Shown: positions 1 to 8,881, numbered from the stretch's first letter. The stretch is 38,930 bases of DNA from Acidobacterium sp. (GCA_003166955.1 PMUI01000030.1:1-38930); one strand, 5' to 3'. Numbers and translations are program-made. The notes: generated by a model not told the origin, from the sequence alone.

Positions 1-651
1 CTTCAGGATCCCGATGATCTGCTATTCCCTGTACCGGCTCTTCTTCATGCCCTGTCCTCCCGTGCAATTTTCGAGAGAGCTCCAGTTTTCCCTGGTCGAG
101 TTTTTCGGGGGCACGTCATCATCATCTGTACTCCGGATAAGGATCTCGCCCAGTGCGTACGAGGCACACGTGTCGTCCAATTGAGCCGTCGAACCGGCAC
201 TATCTATGACGAGAGCGCGGTCATTCAGAAATTTGGTGTTCGACCTGAATCCATTCCTGACTACCTGGGGCTGGTGGGCGACGCGGCAGACGGCTTTCCC
301 GGGCTGCCAGGATGGGGCGCAAAATCGACAGCAGCAGTCCTGGCCAAATTTGGCCACCTGGAGTCAATTCCTCACGACAGCCGTAATTGGCAGGTCAACG
401 CAGTCGATGCGGATAATCTTGCGGCGACCCTCGTGCGCCACTGGGATGATGCACTCCTATTTCGCACACTCGCCACTCTTCGAACGGAGATCCTGTTGTT
501 TGACGACGTTGATCGGTTACGGTGGAAGGGTCCCACGCCCGCATTCGAGGAGATCGGAAAACGACTTGACGCAGCAATAACGGAAAAGACGACACGTAAG
601 GATCGACAGGCGTCCCAGCGTCGGCCCGGGCTGGTGACCGGCAAACCCTAA
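1..651 (+). pseudogene. 5'-3' exonuclease (Pol I N-terminal type), 5' truncated, probably damaged
   Basis: The frame is open from base 1 to the TAA at 649-651. From about base 118 it reads as a classic flap-exonuclease domain: ICTPDKDLAQCV (metal-binding Asp residues), then VGDAADGFPGLPGWGAKSTA, the helix-3-turn-helix that binds DNA. Such proteins remove 5' flaps or RNA primers. The family normally has a V-E-F-E-A-D-D acidic motif about 30 residues before TPDKD. Here that segment is missing: the frame reads PVFPGRVFRGHVII, while a V-E-F remnant lies in the neighbouring frame at 95-103. This suggests a frameshift plus a short deletion removing catalytic acids. The N-terminus lies outside the window, so a sequencing error cannot be excluded. 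An intact start at the internal ATG near 205 would lack catalysis. Convergent with the E2 gene. Confidence 0.62.
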
Positions 652-855
652 TTGCCGTGTCACCGGCATCCCGGAATTTTCGCGGGCCAGACTCGGCATT
701 GACGCACGCACTTTCTAGTCGCAAAGCTTGCCGCGTCCTTTAGGGCGCCGTGCCACGAAAGGGCAGCATCTTGCCGCCCCGTTGAGTGCGCTCCAGAAAA
801 TCCGCCCAATCCTGCATCATCTGCGCGCGGGGCTCAAGGTAAAGCGTCTCCGCTC

Positions 856-2082
856 TCAGGGCAGGAAGTCGCCTGGCGCATGGATGGCCTGGGCCAGGTC
901 GTGGAGGAATCCGGCGGCTTTGGCGCCATCGATGACGCGGTGATCGCAGGAGAGGGTGAGGCTGAACATGGGCCGTATGCCAACCGCGCCATCGATGGAA
1001 ACGACGCGGTCCGCGATTTGCCCGACGGCGAGCACAGCCGCCTGGGGCGGCGTGATGATGGCGGAGAAGGAGTCGATGTGGAGCATTCCCAGGTTGCTGA
1101 TGGTGAAGGTGCCGCCCTGCAGATCGGAGGGGCGCAGGCGATTGGCGCGCGCCCGCCCCATGAGATCGTGACGCAGTATGGCGATTTCGCCCAGGGAAAT
1201 GGCATCCGCGCGAGGGACGACGGGCGCAACCACGCCGTCGTCAACGGCGACGGCGATCGCGATATTGATTTCGGGGTTGTGGGCGACACTGTCGCCGGTC
1301 CAGCTGGCATTGACGCGCGGATGTCGGGCCAGGGAGCGCGCGACGAGGGCGATCAGGATGTCGGTGTGGGTGAGGCGTACTCCGTGGGTCTGTTCGATGC
1401 CGGGGCTCCACGCCATGCGGGCTGCGTTCAGCGCCTCGGCGTCGACTTCGCGCTGCAGATAGAAATGGGGAACGGTTGTCCAGCTGTGGGTGGTGCGCTC
1501 GGCCATCAGGCGAGCGATGGCGGACGGGTGCTCGTGGTGAGCGGATTGAGCCGGAACGGCGCCGGTTTGTGCCGCTGCGACGAGCGGCGCGCCGGGAAGG
1601 GCCTGATGGGTCTTCGCATCGACGAGCACCTGAACGTCAGAGGCAAGGATTTCTCCGTCTGGTCCGGAACCGCGGATAGCGCTGAGGTCGATGCCGGCTT
1701 CTTTGGCCAGGCGGCGGGCTTTGGGCGACATGCGCGGCGGAGAGATTTCGGCGGCCTTCACGGCGGTTTCCGGGGGGCGGGGGGATTCTGTAACAGCAGC
1801 AGCGACAGATAGCGGAGGCGCAGAAGCGATGGGGACGCTTTCCCCGGGACCGACGATCCAGGCGATGGTGTGGCCGACGGGGATGTCGGTCCCGACTTCG
1901 CCTGTGACGCCGGCGAGAACGCCGTCGGCGGGGGCTTCGATTTCGAGAACCGCCTTGTCGGTTTCGATTTCGAGCAGAGGCTCGCCTTTGGAGACGGCGT
2001 CTCCTTCCTTTTTGAGCCAGGCGAGGAGTTTTCCGGATTCCTGCGCCATTTCGAGCGCGGGCATGACAACACTGACGGCCAT
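856..2082 (-). CDS. Dihydrolipoamide acyltransferase (E2) of a 2-oxoacid dehydrogenase complex
   Basis: 408 residues, normal length for a single-lipoyl E2. The N-terminal lipoyl domain (1-78) carries the lipoylation lysine in EIETDKAVLE (Lys43). A peripheral subunit-binding domain follows (SPKARRLAKEAGIDLSAIRG, about 118-150). The C-terminal catalytic domain ends with HRVIDG (His381, Asp385), the acyl-transfer active site. It accepts the acyl group made by E1 and passes it to CoA in the cytoplasm. It is the last gene of a leftward operon and starts 38 bases after the M24 gene. No good Shine-Dalgarno is visible before its ATG, so it may depend on translation of the gene before it. Pyruvate, acetoin and branched-chain complexes share these features. 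The single lipoyl domain fits acetoin or branched-chain types as well as pyruvate, so the substrate stays open. Confidence 0.93.
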   Translation of the reverse strand: MAVSVVMPALEMAQESGKLLAWLKKEGDAVSKGEPLLEIETDKAVLEIEAPADGVLAGVTGEVGTDIPVGHTIAWIVGPGESVPIASAPPLSVAAAVTESPRPPETAVKAAEISPPRMSPKARRLAKEAGIDLSAIRGSGPDGEILASDVQVLVDAKTHQALPGAPLVAAAQTGAVPAQSAHHEHPSAIARLMAERTTHSWTTVPHFYLQREVDAEALNAARMAWSPGIEQTHGVRLTHTDILIALVARSLARHPRVNASWTGDSVAHNPEINIAIAVAVDDGVVAPVVPRADAISLGEIAILRHDLMGRARANRLRPSDLQGGTFTISNLGMLHIDSFSAIITPPQAAVLAVGQIADRVVSIDGAVGIRPMFSLTLSCDHRVIDGAKAAGFLHDLAQAIHAPGDFLP

Positions 2083-2120
2083 ATCTGCAATTGGGAAATG
2101 AGGCGAGCGACGGGCTCGCG

Positions 2121-3461
2121 TCAGATCCCTGCCCTTTCTTTTTGTGCGCCGGCCCCGATCAGGGAGCGGAGTTCCCGATCGGGCGCGGTTTCGGATTCGC
2201 GCGTGGCGGGCAGCGGGCCGCCAACGGTGAAGTAGTGGGAGCCGGCGACCATGAGTTGCTCGGCGGGGAAGCGCGTAATGATCTCGTGTCCGGTTTCGGT
2301 GACCACGATTTCTTCCTCGATGCGCGCGGCGCTCCAGCCATCGGTGGAGGGCCAGTAGGTTTCGAGCGCGAAGACCATGCTGGGGCGTATCTCCTGAGGA
2401 TGGTCGAGGGAAACCAGGCGGCTGATGACCGGCTTCTCCCAGATAGCGAGACCGATGCCGTGGCCGTACTGGAGTGCGAAGGCGGCCTCCTCATTGGGGA
2501 ATCCGAATTCCTGGGCGCGGGGCCAAACGGCGGCCACATCGGCGGTGCTGCGGCCAGGGCGGATGAGGTCAATGGCGGCGTCCAGATAGTCCCGGCAACG
2601 CTTGTAGGCGTCGACCATGGCGTGCGAGGCGTAGCCGATGGTGAAGGTGCGGTAGTAGCAGGTGCGATAGCCCATGTAGGAGTGGAGGATGTCGTAATAC
2701 ACGGGGTCGCCGGGCCGGAGCATGCGATCGGAGAAAACATGCGGATGCGGATTGCATCGCTCGCCGGAGATGGCGTTGACGGCTTCGACGTATTCCGAGC
2801 CGAGGTCGTAGAGCACTTTGCTGACCAGGCCGACGGCTTCGTTTTCGCGCATGCCGGGCTTCATTGCGCGGTAGAGCTCGTCGTAGGCGGCGTCGACCAT
2901 AGCGGCGGAGGTATTGAGGAGCGCAATCTCATCCTGGGTCTTGATGACGCGCGCCTCCGACATGAGCTGCTGCCCGTCGACGACGGTGATGCCTTCACGC
3001 TGGAGAGCGAACAGCACGGGCAGCTCGACGATGTCGATGCCCACCGGCTCCTTGTGCAGACCGCGCATCTCCAGCTCGATGCGAATCTTTTTCGCGACGT
3101 CTTCAGCGCGGCCATGCTCGGGAGACATCGTACCGCGGAGCATGGAGATGCCGGGACGCGAGCGCTCGCCGAGCCAGGGGCAATGCAGCTGGTGATGGCG
3201 AGCGGCGGAGCCGAAGTCCCACAGGATCGGCTCGTCGTTTTGGGGGAGCAGGGTAAATCGGTTGGCCTTGTCCTGCGCCCAGGTGCCGATGTGCGTTGCG
3301 GTGAGGTAACGCACGTTGTTCATGTCGAAGCAGAGCAGGGCTCCCATCTCCGATCGGGCGAGCAGGTCTTTGGCGCGTTGCAGGCGCTGGGTGCGGAGGC
3401 GATCGAAATCGATACGCTGCTCCCAGTCGACGGCCATTGTTCCGTGAGTCGGCAGTGCCAT
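2121..3461 (-). CDS. M24-family (creatinase/aminopeptidase P fold) protein
   Basis: 446 residues with a creatinase N-terminal domain (about 1-170) and a pita-bread catalytic domain (about 175-440). The start is the ATG at 3461, preceded by AGGAG nine bases upstream; the longer frame has no such signal. Four of five dimetal ligands can be read: Asp257 (YYDILHSY), His334 (QYGHGIGL), Glu367 (ALETYW) and Glu382/383. The second Asp, usually eleven residues after the first, is Cys268 in GYRTCYYRTF. The family includes Xaa-Pro peptidases but also non-peptidases such as creatinase, ectoine hydrolase and DMSP lyase DddP. The odd ligand and its position between E1-beta and E2 argue for C-N or other bond cleavage on a small metabolite rather than general peptide turnover. 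The fold is sure; the substrate is unknown. Confidence 0.88.
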   Translation of the reverse strand: MALPTHGTMAVDWEQRIDFDRLRTQRLQRAKDLLARSEMGALLCFDMNNVRYLTATHIGTWAQDKANRFTLLPQNDEPILWDFGSAARHHQLHCPWLGERSRPGISMLRGTMSPEHGRAEDVAKKIRIELEMRGLHKEPVGIDIVELPVLFALQREGITVVDGQQLMSEARVIKTQDEIALLNTSAAMVDAAYDELYRAMKPGMRENEAVGLVSKVLYDLGSEYVEAVNAISGERCNPHPHVFSDRMLRPGDPVYYDILHSYMGYRTCYYRTFTIGYASHAMVDAYKRCRDYLDAAIDLIRPGRSTADVAAVWPRAQEFGFPNEEAAFALQYGHGIGLAIWEKPVISRLVSLDHPQEIRPSMVFALETYWPSTDGWSAARIEEEIVVTETGHEIITRFPAEQLMVAGSHYFTVGGPLPATRESETAPDRELRSLIGAGAQKERAGI

Positions 3462-3484
3462 GGTGGTATCTCCTGGGCGCGAAC

Positions 3485-4483
3485 TTATGCTTTGGCGCAC
3501 ATCTTCCGCGCGGTTTCGAACACGGACTTCTCAGTGGGGACGGTCAAATCTTCCAGGGGCGGAGAGAAGGGAATGGGAATATGCATCGCACCCATGCGGA
3601 CAACGGGACCATCGAGGTCGAAGAAGGCGCCCTGGGAGATGACCGAGGCCAGCTCCGCGGTGACGCCGTACCGGCCGTAGCCTTCATCGATGACGATGGC
3701 GCGAGAGGTTTTCTTCGCCGAGTCGATCAGCGTTTTTTCGTCGAGGGGCCAGAGGGTTCGCGGGTCGACGACTTCGGCGCTGATGCCCGCCCCTTCGAGC
3801 AGAACGGCCGCACCCAGAGCGACCTGCACCATGCTGCTGGTGGCGACGAGGGTGATATCGGTGCCTTCCCGCTTCACATCCGCTACGCCCAGCGGGATGG
3901 TGAACTCCGCCGCGGGGACATTGCCCTTCAGCTTATGATGCATCATCTTGTCTTCGAAAAAGATCACGGGGTTCTCGTCACGGATGGCGGTCTTGAGCAG
4001 ACCCTTGGCGTCATAAGGAGTCGCGGGGATGGCGACTTTGAGACCGGGCACATGAGCGAACCACGCATGCAGCGACTGGGAATGCTGCGCAGCCGAGCGG
4101 CGGGTGGCGCCCAGAGTGGTGCGCAGGACCATGGGGACTTTCCATTTGCCGCCCGACATGTAGTGGATCTTGGCCGCCTGATTGACCATCTGATCCATGG
4201 TCAGGGTCAGGAAATCGCCGAACATGATGTCGACGACGGGGCGGAGGCCGGTCATGGCGGCGCCCACAGCAACGCCGGTAAAGCCCGCTTCGGAGATGGG
4301 CGTGTCGACAACGCGATCGGTGCCGAATTCCTCGACCAGACCGGAGAGGACCTTGAAGGGAGTGCCGGCTTCCGCGACATCCTCGCCGAGGATACAGACC
4401 CGCGGGTCGCGGCGCATTTCTTCGGCGAGCGCCTCGCGAATGGCCTGTGCGAAGGTCAGCTCCCGCATGCCGGCGTCAGGCAT
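3485..4483 (-). CDS. 2-oxoacid dehydrogenase E1 component, beta subunit
   Basis: 332 residues, standard for PdhB/AcoB-type beta subunits. It opens with MRELTFAQAIREALAEEM and ILGEDVAEAGTPFKVLSGL, then ISEAGFTGVAVGAAMTGLRP, all hallmarks of the pyrimidine-binding half of the thiamine-diphosphate site. The C-terminal transketolase-like domain carries VVDPRTLWPLDEKTL and VIDEGYGRYGV. The start at 4483 overlaps the E1-alpha stop by eight bases (ATGCCTGA) and has GGAG ten bases upstream; a second ATG at 4468 lacks a ribosome site. Together with the alpha subunit it forms the alpha2-beta2 decarboxylase that loads the E2 lipoyl group. Which 2-oxoacid or acetoin is used cannot be decided here. Confidence 0.95.
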   Translation of the reverse strand: MPDAGMRELTFAQAIREALAEEMRRDPRVCILGEDVAEAGTPFKVLSGLVEEFGTDRVVDTPISEAGFTGVAVGAAMTGLRPVVDIMFGDFLTLTMDQMVNQAAKIHYMSGGKWKVPMVLRTTLGATRRSAAQHSQSLHAWFAHVPGLKVAIPATPYDAKGLLKTAIRDENPVIFFEDKMMHHKLKGNVPAAEFTIPLGVADVKREGTDITLVATSSMVQVALGAAVLLEGAGISAEVVDPRTLWPLDEKTLIDSAKKTSRAIVIDEGYGRYGVTAELASVISQGAFFDLDGPVVRMGAMHIPIPFSPPLEDLTVPTEKSVFETARKMCAKA

Positions 4484-5474
4484 ATACGTGCTTCTCCACT
4501 TCCCCTGCCGCCGGGTACGGCGACTCCATGGCAAACTCGACCGCGGCCTTCATCTCTGCACGGATTTCGACTTCCATGCCCTCGAGCAGGCCCCGGTCGG
4601 CCAATCCTTCGGCGATGAGCCGGTCGCCAAGCAGGCGGATGGGATCGCGCTCGGTCTTCCATGTCTGTTCTTCCTGGCGGGTGCGGTAGTACTCGCGGTT
4701 GATATCGCCGACGTGATGGCCGGTGTAGCGGTAGGTATTGCAGAGAAGGAAGGCCGGTCCGCCGCCGGAGCGAGCGCGATCGACAAGGCGCTGCGCCGCG
4801 GCGTAAACGGCGTGTACATCCTGACCGTCGACGGTCTCGGCGTGAATACCAAAGGCCGCGGGGCGGGCGCAAATGTCGCCGGCGGTCGTCTCGCTGAAGT
4901 GGGTGTACTCGTTGTAGAGATTGTTTTCGCAGACATACAGAACGGGGAGTTTCCAGAGCTGGGCGAGGTTCATGACCTCATACAGGAGCCCCTGGCCGAG
5001 GGCGCCTTCGCCAAAGAAGCAGACCGCGACCCGGCCATTGCCGAGACGCCGGGCGGAGAAGGCCGCGCCGGTGGCAATGCCCATACTGCCGCCGACAATC
5101 GCGTTCGCGCCCAGATTGCCGGTGGCGGGATCGGCGATATGCATCGATCCGCCCTTGCCGTGGCAATATCCGTCTGCTTTGCCGAGCAGCTCCGCAAACA
5201 TGAGCTTGGGCGACGCACCCTTGGCCAGGCAATGACCATGGCCGCGATGGGTGCTGGTAATGTAATCGTCCTGATGCAGGGCGCCGCAGACGCCCACCGC
5301 GATGGCTTCCTCACCGCTGTAGAGATGGGCCAGGCCAGGCATGAGTGCGCGCGTATAGAGATCGTTGACCTGCTCCTCGAAGAGGCGAATGCGCACCATC
5401 TGCCGGTAGAACTGAATCGAGCGGTCCTGCAGCGTCGCTATCGTCTTCGCCGAAGCACCTGCGGCGGTGGTCAT
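4476..5474 (-). CDS. 2-oxoacid dehydrogenase E1 component, alpha subunit
   Basis: 332 residues. The thiamine-diphosphate/magnesium motif runs from GEGA (155-158) to ENN (183-185), with 30 residues in total, as in the family. STHRGHGHCLAKG and GKGGSMHIADP are the conserved loops before it. YRYTGHHVGD matches the phosphorylation-loop region of the family. The ATG at 5474 overlaps the stop of the upstream oxidoreductase as ATGA, so the long upstream extension of the open frame is not used. This subunit decarboxylates the 2-oxo substrate with its beta partner. Among relatives the short N-terminus and GEGA look closer to acetoin/pyruvate E1 of Gram-positive type than to branched-chain E1, but this is only an impression. 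Confidence 0.95.
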   Translation of the reverse strand: MTTAAGASAKTIATLQDRSIQFYRQMVRIRLFEEQVNDLYTRALMPGLAHLYSGEEAIAVGVCGALHQDDYITSTHRGHGHCLAKGASPKLMFAELLGKADGYCHGKGGSMHIADPATGNLGANAIVGGSMGIATGAAFSARRLGNGRVAVCFFGEGALGQGLLYEVMNLAQLWKLPVLYVCENNLYNEYTHFSETTAGDICARPAAFGIHAETVDGQDVHAVYAAAQRLVDRARSGGGPAFLLCNTYRYTGHHVGDINREYYRTRQEEQTWKTERDPIRLLGDRLIAEGLADRGLLEGMEVEIRAEMKAAVEFAMESPYPAAGEVEKHVYA

Positions 5475-6364
5475 TGCGTGACTCCGGTGGCGACGCCGGA
5501 CATGCGCGCGAGCACATCGAACACCACGGCAAAGTCGAGCTTCGCCCAGTTCATGCCGCGGGCAGCGGTCAGGAATTCGTTGGTCACCGCGGTGGTGGGC
5601 AGGGGAACGTCCAGGGTACGGCCGAGTTCGAGCGCCAGCAGCATGTCCTTCTGCATCATGTTGACGTCGAACCATGCTTCTTCCGGCTGCTCCAGAACGA
5701 AGGGCCCGCGATATTTGATCATGGGGGAAGCAATCGCGCTGCCGGTGAGCACGTCCACGGCGACCTCGCGGCGGATGCCGCTCTTCTCGGCCAGCAGCAC
5801 GCCTTCGGAGAAAGCCAGCATCTGCACGGCGAGGCTGAGATTGGTCGCGATCTTCATGACCAGCGCCAGCCCGTTCGAGCCCACATGCGTCACCTTCGGT
5901 CCAATATCCAGCAGCAGCGGCTTCAGACGCTCGAAGGTCTCCGGCCGCCCACCGACCATCACCGAGAGATTGCCCTGCTGCAGTGTGATCACCGATCCGG
6001 ACACGGGTGAGTCGACCATATCCGCACCCCGGCTGCGGACCTGCTCCGCCAGCTCGCGGCTCACTTCCGGACTGACGGTGCTTATATCGACGAAGTACTT
6101 ACCCGCGCTCAGACCGGCAAGAATCCCGTCGGGGCCTTCGGCAATGCTCTTCAGCGCGGCGGAATTTGTCACCATGGCAAAGGTGACATCAGCGGTCTCG
6201 GCGACCTCGCGCGGCGATCCCGCGAGCTTCATCCCTTTCTTCACGAGCCACTGGGCCTTCGACGGCGTCCGGTTGAATCCGATTACGGTGTGACCCTTGC
6301 TGAGCAGGCGCTCCACCATATTGCCGCCCATAACCCCGAGACCAATGAAGCCGAGATTGGCCAT
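5471..6364 (-). CDS. NAD(P)-dependent beta-hydroxyacid dehydrogenase (3-hydroxyisobutyrate dehydrogenase family)
   Basis: 297 residues. The N-terminus is a Rossmann nucleotide site (GFIGLGVMGGNM). Residues DSPVSGS form the substrate-binding signature, and the catalytic lysine sits in GLALVMKIATN (G-x3-K-x3-N). The C-terminal helical domain is complete. The start at 6364 follows AGGAAAGG, while the longer open frame upstream runs into the regulator gene. The family oxidises beta-hydroxyacids such as 3-hydroxyisobutyrate, tartronate semialdehyde (reverse) or gamma-hydroxybutyrate; sequence alone does not choose. It lies 16 bases after the regulator and overlaps E1-alpha by four bases, so it should supply or use a metabolite of the same pathway. 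Confidence 0.9.
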   Translation of the reverse strand: MANLGFIGLGVMGGNMVERLLSKGHTVIGFNRTPSKAQWLVKKGMKLAGSPREVAETADVTFAMVTNSAALKSIAEGPDGILAGLSAGKYFVDISTVSPEVSRELAEQVRSRGADMVDSPVSGSVITLQQGNLSVMVGGRPETFERLKPLLLDIGPKVTHVGSNGLALVMKIATNLSLAVQMLAFSEGVLLAEKSGIRREVAVDVLTGSAIASPMIKYRGPFVLEQPEEAWFDVNMMQKDMLLALELGRTLDVPLPTTAVTNEFLTAARGMNWAKLDFAVVFDVLARMSGVATGVTQ

Positions 6365-6380
6365 TGCCGTACCTTTCCTG

Positions 6381-7109
6381 TTAAGAAATAGTTTCCGCGC
6401 GGGCTCGTTCGCCCGATGCTCGTGACGCGGCCGAGTCGGCGCGAATCTGGTGCAGATGGGAGCGCATCGCCGCGCGCGCCTTCTCCGGATCGCGAAGTTC
6501 GATGGCCTCCAGAATCGCCTTGTGATGCAACTGGCCCCGTTGGGGTCCCCCCGCAAGGTTGAAGATGCCGATACGCTGCTCGCGCAGAAGGCCGACAATC
6601 TCGTCCAGCAGAGACAGAACTAACGGATTACCGGCGGCCTCGGCCAGGGCCAGGTGGAAGTCCAGATCGGCCTCAATGTAGGCCTCGGGATCCTGCATGC
6701 TGCGCTCCATGACGGCTACCGCCTCACGCATCATGGCCAGTTGCTGTTCCTCGATGCGCGTTGCGGCCAGAGCCGTCACCTCCGGCTCCAGAATCTCGCG
6801 CACTTCGACTACATAGCGGGAGTCGGCCATGCCGTCCTTCTTCATGAAGCCTTCGAGAGAACGACGCAGGGAAGGCGACCTGGCTGGAGTGACAAAAGTG
6901 CCCCGCCCGGAATACGCCTCCACTAACCCCTTCTCACTCAGGGCATTGACCGCTTCCCGCACTGCGGTCCGGCTGACGCCGAATTGCTGGGCCAGCTCTC
7001 TCTCTGCCGGCAGCTGGTCGCCGGGTTTCAGCCTGCCGTCCCGAATCGAGGCTTCAATCTGCTGGACAATTTGTTCATAGAGGCGCGACGGGCGGACGAT
7101 TTTGTACAT
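6381..7109 (-). CDS. GntR-family transcriptional regulator, FadR/FCD subfamily
   Basis: 242 residues. An N-terminal winged helix-turn-helix (about 10-75: PAERELAQQFGVSRTAVREA, RGTFV wing) is followed by an all-helical FCD ligand domain with the usual metal-binding pattern: Asp and His in ADLDFHLALAEAAGN, and His in LHHKAILEAIELRD and MRSHL. FCD proteins sense small carboxylates and are usually repressors of the adjacent catabolic operon. The start at 7109 has GAGGG seven bases upstream; the longer frame begins inside the putative operator region. It is the first gene of the E1/M24/E2 operon. The palindromes at 7247-7273 are the obvious candidate binding site. Confidence 0.93.
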   Translation of the reverse strand: MYKIVRPSRLYEQIVQQIEASIRDGRLKPGDQLPAERELAQQFGVSRTAVREAVNALSEKGLVEAYSGRGTFVTPARSPSLRRSLEGFMKKDGMADSRYVVEVREILEPEVTALAATRIEEQQLAMMREAVAVMERSMQDPEAYIEADLDFHLALAEAAGNPLVLSLLDEIVGLLREQRIGIFNLAGGPQRGQLHHKAILEAIELRDPEKARAAMRSHLHQIRADSAASRASGERARAETIS

Positions 7110-7246
7110 GGCACCCTCGGACAGGCTGGGGTTGGGCCTGGCATTGGTCGTATCACTATACAGAATGCCACGTGGGCTCTGGATCATCCGAATCGACTCT
7201 CTTCAGACTACTTGCCGTTGGTGCGCCACGGCTTCTGGTCCAAAGA

Positions 7247-7273
7247 CATACCAGCGGTATGATAGTTATACCG
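7247..7273. promoter_or_regulatory. Nested palindromes, likely operator of the FCD regulator
   Basis: Two perfect 6-base inverted repeats share a half-site: CATACC-AGC-GGTATG (7247-7261) and CGGTAT-GATAGTT-ATACCG (7255-7273). A weaker GTAT-CACT-ATAC lies at 7150-7161, and single GGTAT/ATACC half-sites occur at 8714 and 8752 before the aldehyde dehydrogenase. FCD regulators typically bind T-G-G-T-rich palindromes near their own promoter. Binding is inferred. Confidence 0.5.
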
Positions 7274-7316
7274 ATTTGGAGAGGAATGCAAGCGGCAATT
7301 TTCCACAGTCCAATCT

Positions 7317-8684
7317 CTATTTCTCGATCCATATCGTTTTAGCGTTCGTGAACTCGCGAATGCCAAAGGAACCGAGCTCCCGCCCAAATCCCGACTGTTT
7401 GACACCTCCGAATGGCACGCGGGGGTCGGAGGCCACCATCTTGTTGACGAAGACCATGCCGGCTTCAAGCTCTGCGATGAACTGTTCGCGTTCCCTGAGA
7501 TCCTGAGTCCATACGCTGGCTCCCAGACCAAAGCGCGTGTCGTTCGCCAGCCGGATGGCATCCGCTGCGTCCCTGACACGGAAGATGGAGGCGACCGGTC
7601 CGAAAAACTCCTCGGAATACGCAGGCGAAAAGCGGGGAATGTCTGTCAGGACGGTGGGTGGATAGAAGCTCCCCTTCCCCGGCAGGGGACGTCCGCCGGT
7701 CAGCACGCGCGCTCCGGCGCGCACCGACTGTTCAACCTGTTCCTGCAGATCGCTCACCGCCGATGCCGAAACCAAGGGGCCCACGTCGATGGATTCATCC
7801 TGAGGGTCGCCCACGCGGAGAGCCTCCATCCGCTGCACAAACGCCCGCTCAAACTTCTCTGCAACAGACTCCTCGATCAGAAAGCGTTTGGCCGCGATGC
7901 AGGACTGCCCGTTGTTGGCAACGCGGGCTCGAACCGCTGTCTCGACTGCCTGATCGAAATTGGCGCTGCGCATCACGATGAACGGATCGCTGCCCCCCAG
8001 TTCCAGCACGACCTTCTTGATGCGCCTGGCAGCGGACACGCCTACCTCGATACCCGCGGCTTCGCTCCCGGTCAGGGTTGCCGCGCGGATGCGCGGATCG
8101 TCGAGGATCGCATCGACCCTGGCCGCGCCAACCAGCAGGGTCTGGAAGGCGCCCTCGGGAAAACCGGCCCGGAGGAACAGGTCCTCCAGCGCCAGCGCGC
8201 TCTGCGGTACGTTCGACGCGTGCTTCAGCAGGCCGACATTGCCCGCCATCAGGGCCGGAGCCGCGAAACGCACCACCTGCCAGAAGGGATAGTTCCAGGG
8301 CATCACCGCCAGCACCGGGCCAATCGGCTGATAACGGATGTAGCTCAGAGGGGCGGAGGTCTCGACGATCTCGTCGGCCAGGAACTGCTTCGCGTGTTCC
8401 GCATAGTAGCGGCAGGCCGAGGCACACTTGACGGCTTCGTCGATGGCGGCTCGGATCGGCTTCCCCATCTCCAGAGTCATGAGCCGGCCGATCTTCTCCT
8501 TGTCCTGCTCCAGCAGTTCGGCCGCGCGGAGCATCCGCTGCGACCGGGTCGCGAAGCTGGTCTCCCGCCACGAGACAAAAGTCTCCGCAGCCAGTTGCAG
8601 CCGACGCTCCAGTTCCTCCTCAGTGAGCGGTTCAAAAGTCCGGAGTATCTCGCCGGTTGCTGGATTTCTGCTGACAATGGCCAT
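7317..8684 (-). CDS. NAD(P)-dependent aldehyde dehydrogenase, succinate-semialdehyde (Sad/GabD) type
   Basis: 455 residues. The catalytic Cys262 sits in NNGQSCIAAKRF, the general base Glu228 in VVLELGGSDP, and Asn131 in MPWNYPFWQVVRFAAPALMA. That last string together with LLKHASNVPQSA is typical of the YneI/Sad group of succinate semialdehyde dehydrogenases, which lack the extra N-terminal region of GabD. Start chosen at 8684 because GAGGAG lies ten bases upstream; the open frame extends further without a signal. It oxidises a semialdehyde to its acid in the cytoplasm. It is read in the same direction as the downstream regulator operon, separated by 207 bases that hold the operator-like palindromes, so it may belong to the same regulon. 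Succinate semialdehyde itself is not proven as substrate. Confidence 0.9.
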   Translation of the reverse strand: MAIVSRNPATGEILRTFEPLTEEELERRLQLAAETFVSWRETSFATRSQRMLRAAELLEQDKEKIGRLMTLEMGKPIRAAIDEAVKCASACRYYAEHAKQFLADEIVETSAPLSYIRYQPIGPVLAVMPWNYPFWQVVRFAAPALMAGNVGLLKHASNVPQSALALEDLFLRAGFPEGAFQTLLVGAARVDAILDDPRIRAATLTGSEAAGIEVGVSAARRIKKVVLELGGSDPFIVMRSANFDQAVETAVRARVANNGQSCIAAKRFLIEESVAEKFERAFVQRMEALRVGDPQDESIDVGPLVSASAVSDLQEQVEQSVRAGARVLTGGRPLPGKGSFYPPTVLTDIPRFSPAYSEEFFGPVASIFRVRDAADAIRLANDTRFGLGASVWTQDLREREQFIAELEAGMVFVNKMVASDPRVPFGGVKQSGFGRELGSFGIREFTNAKTIWIEK

Positions 8685-8824
8685 CGATGCCGTGCTCCTC
8701 GTCCCCATTAGTCGGTATGCGTGCGGTGACAGATTTCCGGTCTGACATTTATACCGCAGGTCCAGGGAGACTGCCAAGGCACGGCCTAAAATGCATAAAA
8801 ATTTGATCTTTTGTAAATTTCCAC

Positions 8825-8853
8825 TTGACGATCCTGTGTCGGATTGGTAATGC
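8825..8853 (+). promoter_or_regulatory. Possible sigma-70 promoter of the TonB receptor gene
   Basis: TTGACG at 8825-8830 is followed after 17 bases by TAATGC at 8848-8853, a good -35 and a poor -10. It lies about 30 bases before the receptor start at 8882 in the divergent intergenic region with the aldehyde dehydrogenase. The -10 match is weak. Confidence 0.3.
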
Positions 8854-8881
8854 TGTCGGACCATATGACCGAAAGGGGGTC

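Noticed and set aside
2091-3680. 529-codon plus-strand frame opposite the M24 and E1-beta genes
   Set aside because: It is the complement of well-supported genes, has no family-like sequence and arises from high GC third positions.
4197-6293. 698-codon plus-strand frame opposite E1 and the hydroxyacid dehydrogenase
   Set aside because: Antisense to three conserved genes with overlapping operon signals; low-complexity Ser/Arg-rich product.
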